From VXYL01 sp965243175 (GTDB lineage Bacteria > Pseudomonadota > Gammaproteobacteria > Pseudomonadales > Azotimanducaceae), in NCBI GenBank assembly GCA_965243175.1, contig OZ251532.1, positions 3,038,001-3,102,000 on the forward strand: a DNA stretch of 64,000 nt, in the 5' to 3' direction. Every line of letters begins with the position of its first letter. The stretch's first letter is position 1. Below the pieces are notes generated by a model, which ran no database searches, had not been told where the DNA came from, and saw only the letters and a list, made by a program, of their open reading frames with translations. Made by a program: the position numbers and the translations under genes. Of the stretch, positions 1-7,894 are shown piece after piece.

Positions 1-143
1 CCATACGCCTTCGGACAGCGCATTGCCATCGTTTTTTCAAGCCGGGTTCGCGGCGATTTTTCCAAGGCGCAGGGCGGCGAGGCGACAGCGGCGCGCCGCA
101 TCGCATACTCTCGCCCGTCGTGCGTGGCGGGGGAGCGGAAACG

Positions 144-797
144 GTGGCTGACGGAGAGGCGACGGGCGCGGACATCGACGCGATGTGGAAGCGCCTGACG
201 ACGATGGCGGCGATGCAGGAGAGCCACAACCGCTTGGTGCATCCGCAGTGGGCGCAGCAGGGCCACCACTACTATCGCGCCGTGTGGGTGGAGTGCGCGG
301 AACTGCTCGACCACTTCGGCTGGAAGTGGTGGAAGCGGCAGGAAGCGGACCTCGAACAGACGCGGCTCGAAGTGGTGGACATCTGGCACTTCGGCCTCTC
401 GGAACTGATGCGCGAAGGCCGCTTGGACCGCGGCGTCGCGGAGCATCTGGCGACGGCGCTGGCGAAGCCGCCGGGCGATTTCCGGCTCGCCGTGGAGCAG
501 CTGGCGCTGTCCAGCCTCGCCAGCCGCGCCTTCGACCTCGATGCCTTCGCGGCGGTGATGCGGGCGCTGCCGCTCGGCTTCGACGGGCTGTACCGCATCT
601 ACGTCGGCAAGAACGTCCTCAACGCCTTCCGCCAGACCCACGGCTACCAGTCCGGCAGCTACCGCAAGGTGTGGAACGGCCGCGAGGACAACGAACATCT
701 CGTTGAACTGGCAAGCGAGTTGGACGCGGACGCGGAGGCGTTTCCGGAGCAGCTCGCCGCAGCGCTGGCCGCCCGCTACGCCGAGTGTTCGGGGTAG
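144..797 (+). CDS. dimeric (all-alpha) dUTPase family protein
   Basis: Likely dUTP diphosphatase of the dimeric, MazG-related all-alpha type (dUTPase_2), which hydrolyses dUTP to dUMP and pyrophosphate and keeps uracil out of DNA. The signature stretch is ECAELLDHFGWKWWK followed about 10 residues later by LEVVDIWHFG; the clustered Glu/Asp residues would coordinate Mg2+. This is the form found in Leishmania, Campylobacter and some gammaproteobacteria, not the trimeric Dut. I chose the GTG at 144 because a GGGGAG ribosome-binding site lies about 9 bases upstream; an ATG at 183 and a GTG at 120 are alternatives. It gives 217 residues. A gene for a small membrane protein follows 12 bases later. 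Confidence 0.8.
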   Translation: MADGEATGADIDAMWKRLTTMAAMQESHNRLVHPQWAQQGHHYYRAVWVECAELLDHFGWKWWKRQEADLEQTRLEVVDIWHFGLSELMREGRLDRGVAEHLATALAKPPGDFRLAVEQLALSSLASRAFDLDAFAAVMRALPLGFDGLYRIYVGKNVLNAFRQTHGYQSGSYRKVWNGREDNEHLVELASELDADAEAFPEQLAAALAARYAECSG

Positions 798-809
798 GCC
801 GCTCGCGGA

Positions 810-1349
810 GTGTCCACGTTGGCCGAGACTTCGGGAAAGGCGAGTCCTGCGCTAGGCATCGTCGCCGCAGCCTGGGGCGCGTTCGGCCTGTGCGCACTGC
901 TCGTCTACGCCATCGTGCGCCTTTCCTTCGTGGTCGCCGACGGCTGGGACGCCGCTTGGCTGCCCCAGCACGTGGCCGTCGCCGTGGCAAACGCGGTCTT
1001 CATGGCTTGGTCCGAGGGCTACCGCGGCTTCCAGCTGCGCTTTTCGCCGCGTTCCGCGGCACGGGTGAAATGGCTTCGGCACCATGCGACGCCGCTGCGC
1101 GCCGTGCTGGCACCGCTGTTCGTGATGGGCTACTTCGATGCGCCGCGGCGGCGTCTGATCGGCGTCTACGGCCTCACGTTGGGCATCGTCGTCGCCATCG
1201 TCGTCATCCACGAGCTTGCGCAGCCGTGGCGGGCCGCGCTGGACATCGGCGTCGTGCTGGGCCTCTGCTGGGGCCTGGCGAGTTTTCTAGTGGCACTGCG
1301 CACTGCTTTCGCCGCGCCGGACTATCCGGTCTCGCCGGAGACGAACTGA
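810..1349 (+). CDS. hypothetical integral membrane protein
   Basis: A 179-residue protein I do not recognise. It has a hydrophobic segment near residues 14-42, a second short one near 50-66, and two more in the C-terminal half around 120-140 and 145-168, so it is probably an inner-membrane protein with about four helices. No catalytic motif or signal peptide is evident. It starts with GTG 12 bases after the dUTPase gene and is likely co-transcribed with it. It converges on the aminotransferase gene with a gap of only three bases. Confidence 0.6.
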   Translation: MSTLAETSGKASPALGIVAAAWGAFGLCALLVYAIVRLSFVVADGWDAAWLPQHVAVAVANAVFMAWSEGYRGFQLRFSPRSAARVKWLRHHATPLRAVLAPLFVMGYFDAPRRRLIGVYGLTLGIVVAIVVIHELAQPWRAALDIGVVLGLCWGLASFLVALRTAFAAPDYPVSPETN

Positions 1350-1352
1350 TCC

Positions 1353-2654
1353 TCAAACGCCGACCACTTCGTTCACGGCGGCTTGAAGCGCCTCGACCAT
1401 GCGCTCGACGTCCGTCGAGTCGATGGTGAAAGGCGGACCGAGTGCCACGATGTCGCGCACGGTGCCCGTGCCGCCGGGATAGAAGACCACGCCGTGGCGA
1501 ATCCCGGCCGCGACGACTTTGTTGGTGATGCCGTCGGCGAGAGGAAACCGCGTCAAGCTCTGTCGGTCGGCGACGATCTCCAAAGCCAGCAGCAGCCCTT
1601 GCCCGCGCACTTCGGCAACGTACGGATGCTCGTCGAACGCCTCCTTCAGCGCCGCCTTCAACGTGCCGCCGACTTCGGCCGCCCGCGCCACCAGATCTTC
1701 GCGCACGAGAATGTCCAGCACGGCATCCGCGGCCGCGCAGGCTGCCGGGTGGGCAGCGAAGGTGTGGAACATCACGTTCAGGCCAGCGGCGTCCAACGCG
1801 GCGCCCACCGCTTCGGTCGCGAACACGCCGGTGATGGGCGCATAGCCGCCAGCGAGGCCCTTGCCCGCCACCAGCACGTCCGCCGGCACGCCCCAGTGGT
1901 CGAGGCCGAACGGCTTGCCGGTGCGCCCGAAGCCGACCATCACGTCGTCGGAGAGCAGCAGCATGTCGTGGCGGTCGCACAGGGCGCGGACTTCCGGCCA
2001 GTAGGAATCCGGCGGCACCAGCGCGCCGCCGCTTGTGCCAACGATGGGTTCGGCCAGCAGCGCCGCCACGGAATCCGCGCCGACGCGCACGATCTCCGCT
2101 TCCAGCGCATCCACGCAGTAGCGCGAGACGTCGTTCGCCGACTGGCGCAGCGGGTAGGGCGCCGGCACCCGCGAATAGCTGGCCAACGCCCCTTCGAGGC
2201 CGCGCTTGCGCGCTTCGTGCCCGCTGATGGCGGCGGCGGCCAGCGTCGTGCCGTGGTAGGAAGGCGTCCGCCCGATGATCGCGGTCTTGTTCGGCTTGCC
2301 GCGCGCCGCCTGGTATTGGATGGCGATCTTCATCGCCGTCTCGACGCCCTCGGAACCGCTGCACGTCAAATGCGTACGGGTGAGATGCTGCGGCAGCCAA
2401 TCCCGCGTCAGCCGTTCCAGCAGGCGTTCCCGTTCCGGCGTCAGCCAAGGCGGCACCGCGTAGGAGCAGGCGAGCGCGGCCTTGTGCATGGCATCGGCCA
2501 CTTCCACGCGCCCGTGGCCGATGTTTGCGACGATCGCGCCCCCGGCGGCGTCGAGCAGTTTCGAGCCATCGGCGGCGTGCAGATAGGCGCCGTCGGCACG
2601 AATCATGGCCGCGAACGGCCGCGCAGACGACGAAAAAGGCCAGTGAACTGTCAT
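1353..2654 (-). CDS. class III PLP-dependent aminotransferase
   Basis: A 433-residue aminotransferase of the acetylornithine/omega-amino-acid class (class III). The PLP-binding signature SDDVMVGFGRTG is at about 235-246 and the Schiff-base lysine is probably K265 in LVAGKGLAGGY; D236 should bind the pyridine nitrogen. The GSEGVETAMK stretch near 100-109 fits the phosphate-binding region. These enzymes move an amino group from an omega-amino acid, diamine or amine to an oxo-acid; the substrate cannot be read from sequence. It is divergent from the kinase-fold gene, with 72 bases between starts. Orthologues are often called aspartate aminotransferase family proteins without a verified substrate. 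Confidence 0.85.
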   Translation of the reverse strand: MTVHWPFSSSARPFAAMIRADGAYLHAADGSKLLDAAGGAIVANIGHGRVEVADAMHKAALACSYAVPPWLTPERERLLERLTRDWLPQHLTRTHLTCSGSEGVETAMKIAIQYQAARGKPNKTAIIGRTPSYHGTTLAAAAISGHEARKRGLEGALASYSRVPAPYPLRQSANDVSRYCVDALEAEIVRVGADSVAALLAEPIVGTSGGALVPPDSYWPEVRALCDRHDMLLLSDDVMVGFGRTGKPFGLDHWGVPADVLVAGKGLAGGYAPITGVFATEAVGAALDAAGLNVMFHTFAAHPAACAAADAVLDILVREDLVARAAEVGGTLKAALKEAFDEHPYVAEVRGQGLLLALEIVADRQSLTRFPLADGITNKVVAAGIRHGVVFYPGGTGTVRDIVALGPPFTIDSTDVERMVEALQAAVNEVVGV

Positions 2655-2726
2655 GGCGACATTGACGCCGAGCGCCGTGAACGGGTATCAAAACAGAGTA
2701 CGCGGGATGGCAGGGAGAACTCAATC

Positions 2727-3773
2727 ATGGCAGCAGAGACGAGCGCAGGGGCGCCGGTGGAAGGCATCGACATCGAGCGCGTGACTAGCTGGGCGGCGGC
2801 CTGCATCGACGGGCTGACGCCGCCCCTCGACTTCGAGCTGATCGCCGGCGGGCACTCGAACCTCACCTACAAGTTCACGGACCAGCGCGGCGAAGCCTAC
2901 GTGCTGCGCCGCCCGCCCCTGGGCCACATCCTCGAGAGCGCCCACGACATGGCCCGCGAACACCGCATCATCAGCGCCGTGGCGGCCACCGACGTGCCGG
3001 TGCCCACCACCTACGGCCTGTGCGAGGACAAATCCGTCAACGGCCAGCCGTTCTACCTGATGAGCTTCGTCGAGGGCGTGGTGCCGCACGAAGCGGCCGT
3101 CACCGCGACCTTCTCGGAAGCCGAGCGCCGTTGGGTCGGCGAACACATCGTCAACGTCTTGGCGAACCTCCATCTGGTGAACCCGGACGACATCGGCCTC
3201 GGCAACCTGGCGCGCAAGGAGGCCTATCTGCAACGCCAGCTGAAGCGCTGGACGCGGCAATGGGAGGCCACCAAGACCCACGAAATCCCGGAAATGGAGG
3301 AGAGCGCCCGGCTGCTGCACGAGGACATGCCGGAACAAGTGGGCGCGGCCATCGTCCACGGCGACTACCGCATCGGCAACATGATGATCCACGGCGCCCG
3401 CATGGTGGCGCTGCTCGACTGGGAACTCTGCACCCTCGGCGACCCCCTCGCCGACCTCGGCTACCTGCTCAACAACTGGGCCGAACCCGGCGAAGCCGAC
3501 GCCGCAAGCGACACCGCCGGCCCCACCGCGGTAGGCGGCTTCCCCAGCCGAGCCCACGTGCGCGAGATCTACGAACGACGCACCGGCCGCGACCTCTCCC
3601 GCATCGACTACTACCGCGCCTTCTCCCACTGGCGCCTCGGCGCCATCGCCCAAGGCGTCTACAAGCGCTACCTAGTCGGCGCAATGGGCAAGAACCGCGA
3701 CTTCGACCTGGAAAAGTACAAACTCGGCATCCACCAACGCGCCGAATCCGCCTTGGGATTTCTCACGCGCTGA
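2727..3773 (+). CDS. phosphotransferase family protein (APH/ACAD10-11-like kinase fold)
   Basis: A 348-residue aminoglycoside-phosphotransferase-fold protein resembling the kinase-like domain of ACAD10/11 and bacterial relatives near acyl-CoA dehydrogenases. The Brenner motif HGDYRIGN is at 211-218 and the metal-binding motif LLDWELCTLGDP at about 229-240. It probably phosphorylates a hydroxyl group, perhaps on a hydroxyacyl-CoA. The ATG at 2727 is preceded by AGGGAG 9 bases upstream; the open frame extends far upstream only as an antisense shadow of the aminotransferase. It converges on the P450 gene with 19 bases between stops. The substrate is unknown. Confidence 0.85.
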   Translation: MAAETSAGAPVEGIDIERVTSWAAACIDGLTPPLDFELIAGGHSNLTYKFTDQRGEAYVLRRPPLGHILESAHDMAREHRIISAVAATDVPVPTTYGLCEDKSVNGQPFYLMSFVEGVVPHEAAVTATFSEAERRWVGEHIVNVLANLHLVNPDDIGLGNLARKEAYLQRQLKRWTRQWEATKTHEIPEMEESARLLHEDMPEQVGAAIVHGDYRIGNMMIHGARMVALLDWELCTLGDPLADLGYLLNNWAEPGEADAASDTAGPTAVGGFPSRAHVREIYERRTGRDLSRIDYYRAFSHWRLGAIAQGVYKRYLVGAMGKNRDFDLEKYKLGIHQRAESALGFLTR

Positions 3774-3792
3774 AGGGCGCGAGGCGTTCGCT

Positions 3793-5070
3793 TTAGCGCA
3801 ACCCGTACCGGATCGGCAGCGTCTTCAGGCCGCCGACGAACAGGGATTGGGAGTAGCGGGGTTCGCCGTCGAGTTCCACCCAGTCCAGGCGCTTCAGCAG
3901 GGCGCGGTAGAAGGCGGCCATTTCCATGCGCGCCAGGTGCTGGCCCAGGCAGACGTGGGGGCCGTAGCCGAAGGCGAGGTGGGCCACGTCCGGGCGGTCC
4001 ACGCGGAAGGCGTAGGGGTCGGCGAAGACCGCCTCGTCGCGGTTGGCGGAGGGGTACCAGAGGACGCAGGATTCGCCAGCGGCGATGGGGGTGTCGCCTA
4101 CCGTGCAGTCGGCGGTGGCGGTGCGGCAGAACTGGCGCACGGGCGTGACGTAGCGGATCACCTCGTCCACGGCGCTTGCCATGTGGCGTTCGGGGTCGGC
4201 GCGCAGCTTGGCGAGTTCCTCGGGGTGTTCGATGAGTGCTAGCAGGCCGCCAGCGGTGGCGGAGCTGGTGGTGTCGTGGCCAGCGGTGGCGATGATGGTG
4301 TAGTAGCCGTTGGTCTCGTGCTCGGGAATCGGCTCGCCGTCGATGCGCGCGTTGGCGATCACGCTCGCCACGTCGTCGGTGGGCTTGGCGCGGCGGGAAC
4401 GGGTGAGGTCGTGGAAGTAGGCCTCGAAGTCCGCCACCACGTCCATCAGCGATTCCGGTTCGACGGCGCGCTGTTCGTCCGGGTCGGAGGCGCCGAACAG
4501 CTCCTGGGTGAGCTTCACCAGCATCGGCTCGTCTTCGGCCGGCACGCCGAGGATGGTCATGATCACGCGCAGCGGATACCAGGTGGAGATGTCCTTGACG
4601 AAGTCGCAGCGGCCGCCGAACTCGGCCAGGCGCTCCACGTACTCTTCCGCCAGCGCGTCGATGCGCCCGGCTAGGCGCTGCAGGTTGCTGCCCATGAACC
4701 ACCCTTGGGTGAGCGCCCGGTAGCGGCGGTGGTCCGGGTCGTCCATCTGCACCAGCGAACGCACCAGATGCTTGCGCCCGGAGAGGTGCTGGACGATGGC
4801 CTCGGTCATCTTCGGCGCCAGGATCGGGCGCGGATCGTTGATGAACAGCCGCTTGTCGCCTTCGATGGCCTTCACGTCCGCGTGCCGGGCGATGGACCAG
4901 AACGGCTCGAAGCCGTCCGGCGCCATGCGGCGCACCGGCGCGTTGGCGCGCAGCCACGCGAATTGGGCGTGCAGCCAGGCTTCGTCCGCCCAGCGGCGCG
5001 GATTCACCAAGGCGGCGTCCAGCTCGGGGGATTTGGTGATTACGGACTCCGTGGCGTGGGGATGCGGCAT
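3793..5070 (-). CDS. cytochrome P450
   Basis: A soluble bacterial cytochrome P450 of 425 residues that would use ferredoxin-delivered electrons and O2 to hydroxylate a hydrophobic substrate. The I-helix motif AGHDTTSS is at 263-270, the ExxR motif at E303-R306, and the haem-ligand loop FGYGPHVCLGQHLA has its cysteine at C374. No N-terminal membrane anchor is seen. No ferredoxin or reductase gene is adjacent. A strong-looking promoter (TTGACA, 17-base spacer, TACAAA) flanked by two TGTACA boxes lies about 190 bases upstream, next to the LitR-like regulator gene, suggesting control by that regulator. The subfamily and substrate are not decided. Confidence 0.93.
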   Translation of the reverse strand: MPHPHATESVITKSPELDAALVNPRRWADEAWLHAQFAWLRANAPVRRMAPDGFEPFWSIARHADVKAIEGDKRLFINDPRPILAPKMTEAIVQHLSGRKHLVRSLVQMDDPDHRRYRALTQGWFMGSNLQRLAGRIDALAEEYVERLAEFGGRCDFVKDISTWYPLRVIMTILGVPAEDEPMLVKLTQELFGASDPDEQRAVEPESLMDVVADFEAYFHDLTRSRRAKPTDDVASVIANARIDGEPIPEHETNGYYTIIATAGHDTTSSATAGGLLALIEHPEELAKLRADPERHMASAVDEVIRYVTPVRQFCRTATADCTVGDTPIAAGESCVLWYPSANRDEAVFADPYAFRVDRPDVAHLAFGYGPHVCLGQHLARMEMAAFYRALLKRLDWVELDGEPRYSQSLFVGGLKTLPIRYGLR

Positions 5071-5375
5071 GGGTCGATCTCCTTGCTTGGCGTGGCGTCG
5101 TCGACTAACGCGCTCGTCAAGTGTAGCCGCTCAGGGAGTCTCTGCTTGAAGGGGAAGGGGCGTGCCAGCGACCGAGATCGGCCGCTGGAGAGCAGCAAAG
5201 CAACAGGGGAAGGAAGGGAGGAACGCTGCTCGTCACGCCTTAAACCATCTTGTCTATGGTTTGTACAGGTAGCGAAAGAGGCTGTCAACCCTTTTGTACA
5301 ACTTTTTTTCACTGCTGAATTGGACGCCTTTGAGGGGCGTCTATACGGCGCAGGCCGGTGGCCGTTCGGCGGCGA
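5071..5375. other. intergenic leader between the MerR-type regulator and P450 genes
   Basis: No gene is convincing here. It holds the P450 promoter region at 5260-5300. It also holds a short inverted repeat at about 5324-5342 (GACGCC arms around a 7-base loop), just downstream of the regulator gene; this might end regulator transcription but has no run of T residues on the correct side. The remaining 190 bases would be an unusually long P450 leader. Confidence 0.5.
5260..5300 (-). promoter_or_regulatory. P450 promoter with paired TGTACA boxes
   Basis: Read on the minus strand: TGTACA (5295-5300), six bases, TTGACA (-35, 5283-5288), 17 bases, TACAAA (-10, 5260-5265). A second TGTACA (5262-5267) overlaps the -10. 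Box centres are 33 bases apart, about three helical turns. TRTACA boxes are, as I recall, what LitR/PplR-type MerR regulators bind, and such a regulator is encoded immediately upstream. Assignment to that regulator is inference. Confidence 0.55.
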
Positions 5376-6254
5376 TCAGTTGGCGGCGGCAAGCAGGCCG
5401 TGCTTCTCCACTAGCGCGTTCAGCGAGCGTTCGAGGCGGGCCCGCGCCGCGTGGAGGTCGTGCGCGATGGCGGCGTGGTCTTCTTCTCCGTCGCAACGCT
5501 CGACGTGGGCCGCGTAGTCGTTCAAGTCGCCCACCAGCTTCGCGAGGTTGCCCGAATGCTCGCAAGCGGCGCGCGGCGCCATCAGCGAGATGTGCAGCAG
5601 TTCCTCGTCGCTGAAGATGCGCGCCGTGTCGCCCTCGCCCGGCAGCAGTGTGCCGGCGCCGAGCAGCCGCTCCACCGCGGCCCAGTCCGCCGGCCAGCGC
5701 AGCACGGTGCGGCCAGCGCTTCTGCACGCCGCCAGATCCGCGGCGGTGGCGTAGGCGAACGCCGTGACGACGTGGGCGTCCGGGAACGTTTCCGCAATGG
5801 TCTCAATGGGTTGGAGGTCCAGCGAGGGCAGATAGAGGGCCACGCCGTCGAGCGCTGGCAGAGCGCCCCGGTCGGCGAACACGTCTGCTGGCGTGGCCCA
5901 CTCCGCGACCACGCCGACGGTGGTTTCCGACGCTTCCCGGAAGGCGTGGATGAGCTTGCTGCCGACGATGCCGACGCGCCTTGCGCGCCGCGCCGGCGCC
6001 CGTTCGAGCCGGGGCCGCAAGCGGCGCTGCAACTCCGCGTCTTCGAGGTGGACCACCTGGCTGATCGGGTGGCCCTGATCGAGCAGCGCCTTGATGGTGG
6101 TGAAGCGATCCAGCTGCGCGGCGCTGTAGAAGCGCGTCTTGCCGGCGCGCTGCGCTGGTGCCAGGCCGTAGCGCCGCTCCCAGGCGCGCAGGCACTCCGG
6201 CGTGATGCCGGTGCGCTTCGCCACCACGCCGATCTTGTAGAGATCTTCGGACAC
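5376..6254 (-). CDS. MerR-family transcriptional regulator, LitR-like
   Basis: A 292-residue regulator with an N-terminal MerR helix-turn-helix (YKIGVVAKRTGI, LRAWERRYGL, RFYSAAQL). A middle alpha/beta region begins at RRVGIVGSKL and resembles the cobalamin-domain fold of CarH/LitR, but it lacks the DxHxxG cobalamin-ligand motif. The C-terminal helical region (FSDEELLHISL, ACEHSGNLAKL) resembles class II LitR proteins of pseudomonads, which I recall do not bind B12 and act with a LOV photosensor. The frame opens at a TTG at 6269, but I chose the GTG at 6254 because the TATAGT -10 at 6284-6289 would leave almost no leader for the TTG. Likely targets are its own promoter and the P450 gene. No LOV gene is in the window. 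Confidence 0.8.
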   Translation of the reverse strand: MSEDLYKIGVVAKRTGITPECLRAWERRYGLAPAQRAGKTRFYSAAQLDRFTTIKALLDQGHPISQVVHLEDAELQRRLRPRLERAPARRARRVGIVGSKLIHAFREASETTVGVVAEWATPADVFADRGALPALDGVALYLPSLDLQPIETIAETFPDAHVVTAFAYATAADLAACRSAGRTVLRWPADWAAVERLLGAGTLLPGEGDTARIFSDEELLHISLMAPRAACEHSGNLAKLVGDLNDYAAHVERCDGEEDHAAIAHDLHAARARLERSLNALVEKHGLLAAAN

Positions 6255-6283
6255 GCGCCCGCCCAGCAAAGAACCTGGGCGAG

Positions 6284-6313
6284 ACTATACACGATTGGAC
6301 AGCGTACTGTACG
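6284..6313 (-). promoter_or_regulatory. regulator promoter with TRTACA-like boxes
   Basis: Minus-strand TATAGT (6284-6289) is a good -10, but no -35 consensus lies at the right spacing; a CGTACA box (6308-6313) sits there instead. A second box, TATACA on the plus strand (6286-6291), overlaps the -10. Box centres are 22 bases apart, about two turns. This looks like a MerR-type autoregulated promoter. Confidence 0.45.
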
Positions 6314-6349
6314 TCCGCTCGCGAACGAACTGGACATTGCGCACGCGCC

Positions 6350-6763
6350 CTAGCCGTTCTCCATTTCCGCGAGCACCAGGTCGCGCAGCGTTACCATGCC
6401 CACGGCGTCGCGTTGGTCGTCCACCACCACGGCGCGGGTCAGGCCCAGCCCCACCAGCAGGCGCACGGCGTAGCGCACCAGCATGCCCGGCGGCAGCGTC
6501 ACCACCGGCTTGGTCATCGCTTCGTACACGCTCACCCGCTCCGGCGGGCGGTTCCTGGCCACCACCTCGGCGGCGACGTTCGCCACTTCCAGAAGGCCCA
6601 CCTCGTCGTCGTGGTCGCGTCGGGCCACGATCAGCGAGCTGACCCCGTGCTGGCGCATCAGCCGCATGGCCTCGTCGACATTGGCGAGCCCCTCGATGGC
6701 ATGCAGGTCGGTGGCCATCACGTCCTGTACGCGGGCCTTTTCGCTCGTGCTGTCTGCGCTCAT
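6350..6763 (-). CDS. CBS-domain protein
   Basis: A 137-residue protein made of two tandem CBS motifs (about residues 10-65 and 75-135): VQDVMATDLHAI with GVSSLIVARR, then VYEAMTKPVVTL with LTRAVVVDDQ and GMVTLRDLVL. Bateman modules of this kind usually bind adenine nucleotides and regulate a partner. It is the last gene of a four-gene operon; its ATG overlaps the stop of the P-II-like gene by four bases (ATGA). Context suggests it reports adenylate state to the DUF1538 membrane proteins. The ligand is inference. Confidence 0.85.
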   Translation of the reverse strand: MSADSTSEKARVQDVMATDLHAIEGLANVDEAMRLMRQHGVSSLIVARRDHDDEVGLLEVANVAAEVVARNRPPERVSVYEAMTKPVVTLPPGMLVRYAVRLLVGLGLTRAVVVDDQRDAVGMVTLRDLVLAEMENG

Positions 6764-7110
6764 AGTTCGTCTCCGATTTCCTGCTGCATCGTCGGCAGCT
6801 GGGTTGCGAGCCCCACCACGTCTTCGATGGCGAGCTGGAACGCGACGCCAGCGCCGGCTTCTTCGTCGAACCGCGCCGCCTCGCTGATGCGCTCCAGAAT
6901 GTCGCGCGCTCGCGTTTCCACGACGAGCGTGAGCACCATGTTTGCCGCCGAGCTGAGGTCCAAGCCCAGGAACGTCTTTCCCGGCTTCAATCCCTCGCCG
7001 CGCACGCTGTTGACGATGGTCGCTCCGGTGGCGCCAGCGGCTCGGGCGGCCTCGATCACGGTGTCCGTCTTGTCCTCGCCCACCAAGGCGACGATCAGCT
7101 TCATTCGCAT
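6760..7110 (-). CDS. P-II-like regulatory protein
   Basis: A 116-residue protein with a GlnB-like ferredoxin fold: MKLIVALVGEDKTDTVIEAA, then GATGATIVNSVRGEG and a C-terminal half beginning VLTLVVETRARDILERI. It lacks the canonical uridylylation tyrosine region of GlnB, so it belongs to the broader P-II-like group often encoded beside membrane transporters. It overlaps the upstream DUF1538 gene by 10 bases and the downstream CBS gene by four, implying coupled translation. It probably binds a nucleotide and gates the DUF1538 pair; this is inferred from context. Confidence 0.82.
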   Translation of the reverse strand: MRMKLIVALVGEDKTDTVIEAARAAGATGATIVNSVRGEGLKPGKTFLGLDLSSAANMVLTLVVETRARDILERISEAARFDEEAGAGVAFQLAIEDVVGLATQLPTMQQEIGDEL

Positions 7111-7892
7111 GGTTCGTCCTCTTTTCGAGCGCCTTTGCGGGCGCGATCCATCCAGGAAGCCGCCTTGGCGTAGCCGAGCACGGATATGATGGGGAATACG
7201 CTGGCGAACGCAATCAGCCCGAAGCCGTCGATCAAGGGGCTGCGGCCCGGCACGCTCGCGGCGAGGCCCAGGCCGAGGGCGGCGACCACCGGCACGGTCA
7301 CCATGGCGGTGGTCACGCCACCGCTGTCGTAGGCGAGCGGCACGATGTTGCCGGGGGCGCGGAACGTCTGCAGGATCACCACGCCGTAGGCGACGACGAT
7401 GTACCACGGCAGGGGCGTGCCGGTGACGATGCGAAAGCAGCCGAGCGCCACGCCCAGGGCAACGCCGAGGGCCACGGCGGTGCGCAGCCCCCACGCGTTC
7501 ACCGTTCCGCCGGAGGCTTCCTGGGCCTTCAACGCCACCGCGATCAGCGACGGTTCCGCGACCGTGGTGGCGAAGCCGATCGCCGCGGCGAAGGCGTAGA
7601 CCAGCCAGTAGTCGCTCCAAACCACGCCCTCGGCGACGTTCGCCGTCACGGTCGCCGGGCCGGTGAGCTGGCGCGCCATGGTCTCGCCGATCGGAAACAG
7701 CGCGTCCTGAAGACCGATCAGGAACAGCGTCAGCCCCAGCAGCACACAGAGGAAACCGGCGGCGATGCGGCGCAGATTCGGCAGCTTGCGACGCAGCACC
7801 ACCACTTGGAACGCCACCAGGATGCTGACGATCGGCAGCACGTCCAACGTCGTCTGCCAGGCGATGCTGGCGAAGCTCGTCAGGAAGTCCAT
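7101..7892 (-). CDS. DUF1538 membrane protein (second of a pair)
   Basis: A 263-residue polytopic inner-membrane protein of the DUF1538 family with about seven hydrophobic segments. Family features include FATTVAEPSLIAVA in the middle, YDSGGVTTAMVTVPVVAALGLG later, and PLIDGFGLIAFASVFP near the C-terminus. The repeated DSGGVTT and DGFGLI motifs match the neighbouring upstream paralogue. A DUF1538 pair (UmpAB) was, as I recall, reported to act as a two-component Na+(Li+,K+)/H+ antiporter in Halomonas. A charged C-terminal tail (about 15 residues rich in K, R, D, E) faces the P-II/CBS genes and could be where they act. Two bases separate it from the first DUF1538 gene. Confidence 0.88.
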   Translation of the reverse strand: MDFLTSFASIAWQTTLDVLPIVSILVAFQVVVLRRKLPNLRRIAAGFLCVLLGLTLFLIGLQDALFPIGETMARQLTGPATVTANVAEGVVWSDYWLVYAFAAAIGFATTVAEPSLIAVALKAQEASGGTVNAWGLRTAVALGVALGVALGCFRIVTGTPLPWYIVVAYGVVILQTFRAPGNIVPLAYDSGGVTTAMVTVPVVAALGLGLAASVPGRSPLIDGFGLIAFASVFPIISVLGYAKAASWMDRARKGARKEDEPCE

Positions 7893-7894
7893 GC

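Noticed and set aside
1..119. Possible 5' end of a minus-strand gene (ATG near 23 or 29)
   Set aside because: Fewer than ten codons are visible before the window edge, which is not enough to support a gene.
5324..5342. Inverted repeat downstream of the LitR-like gene as a terminator
   Set aside because: The stem is only six bases and there is no T run on the minus strand, so I did not list it as a terminator.
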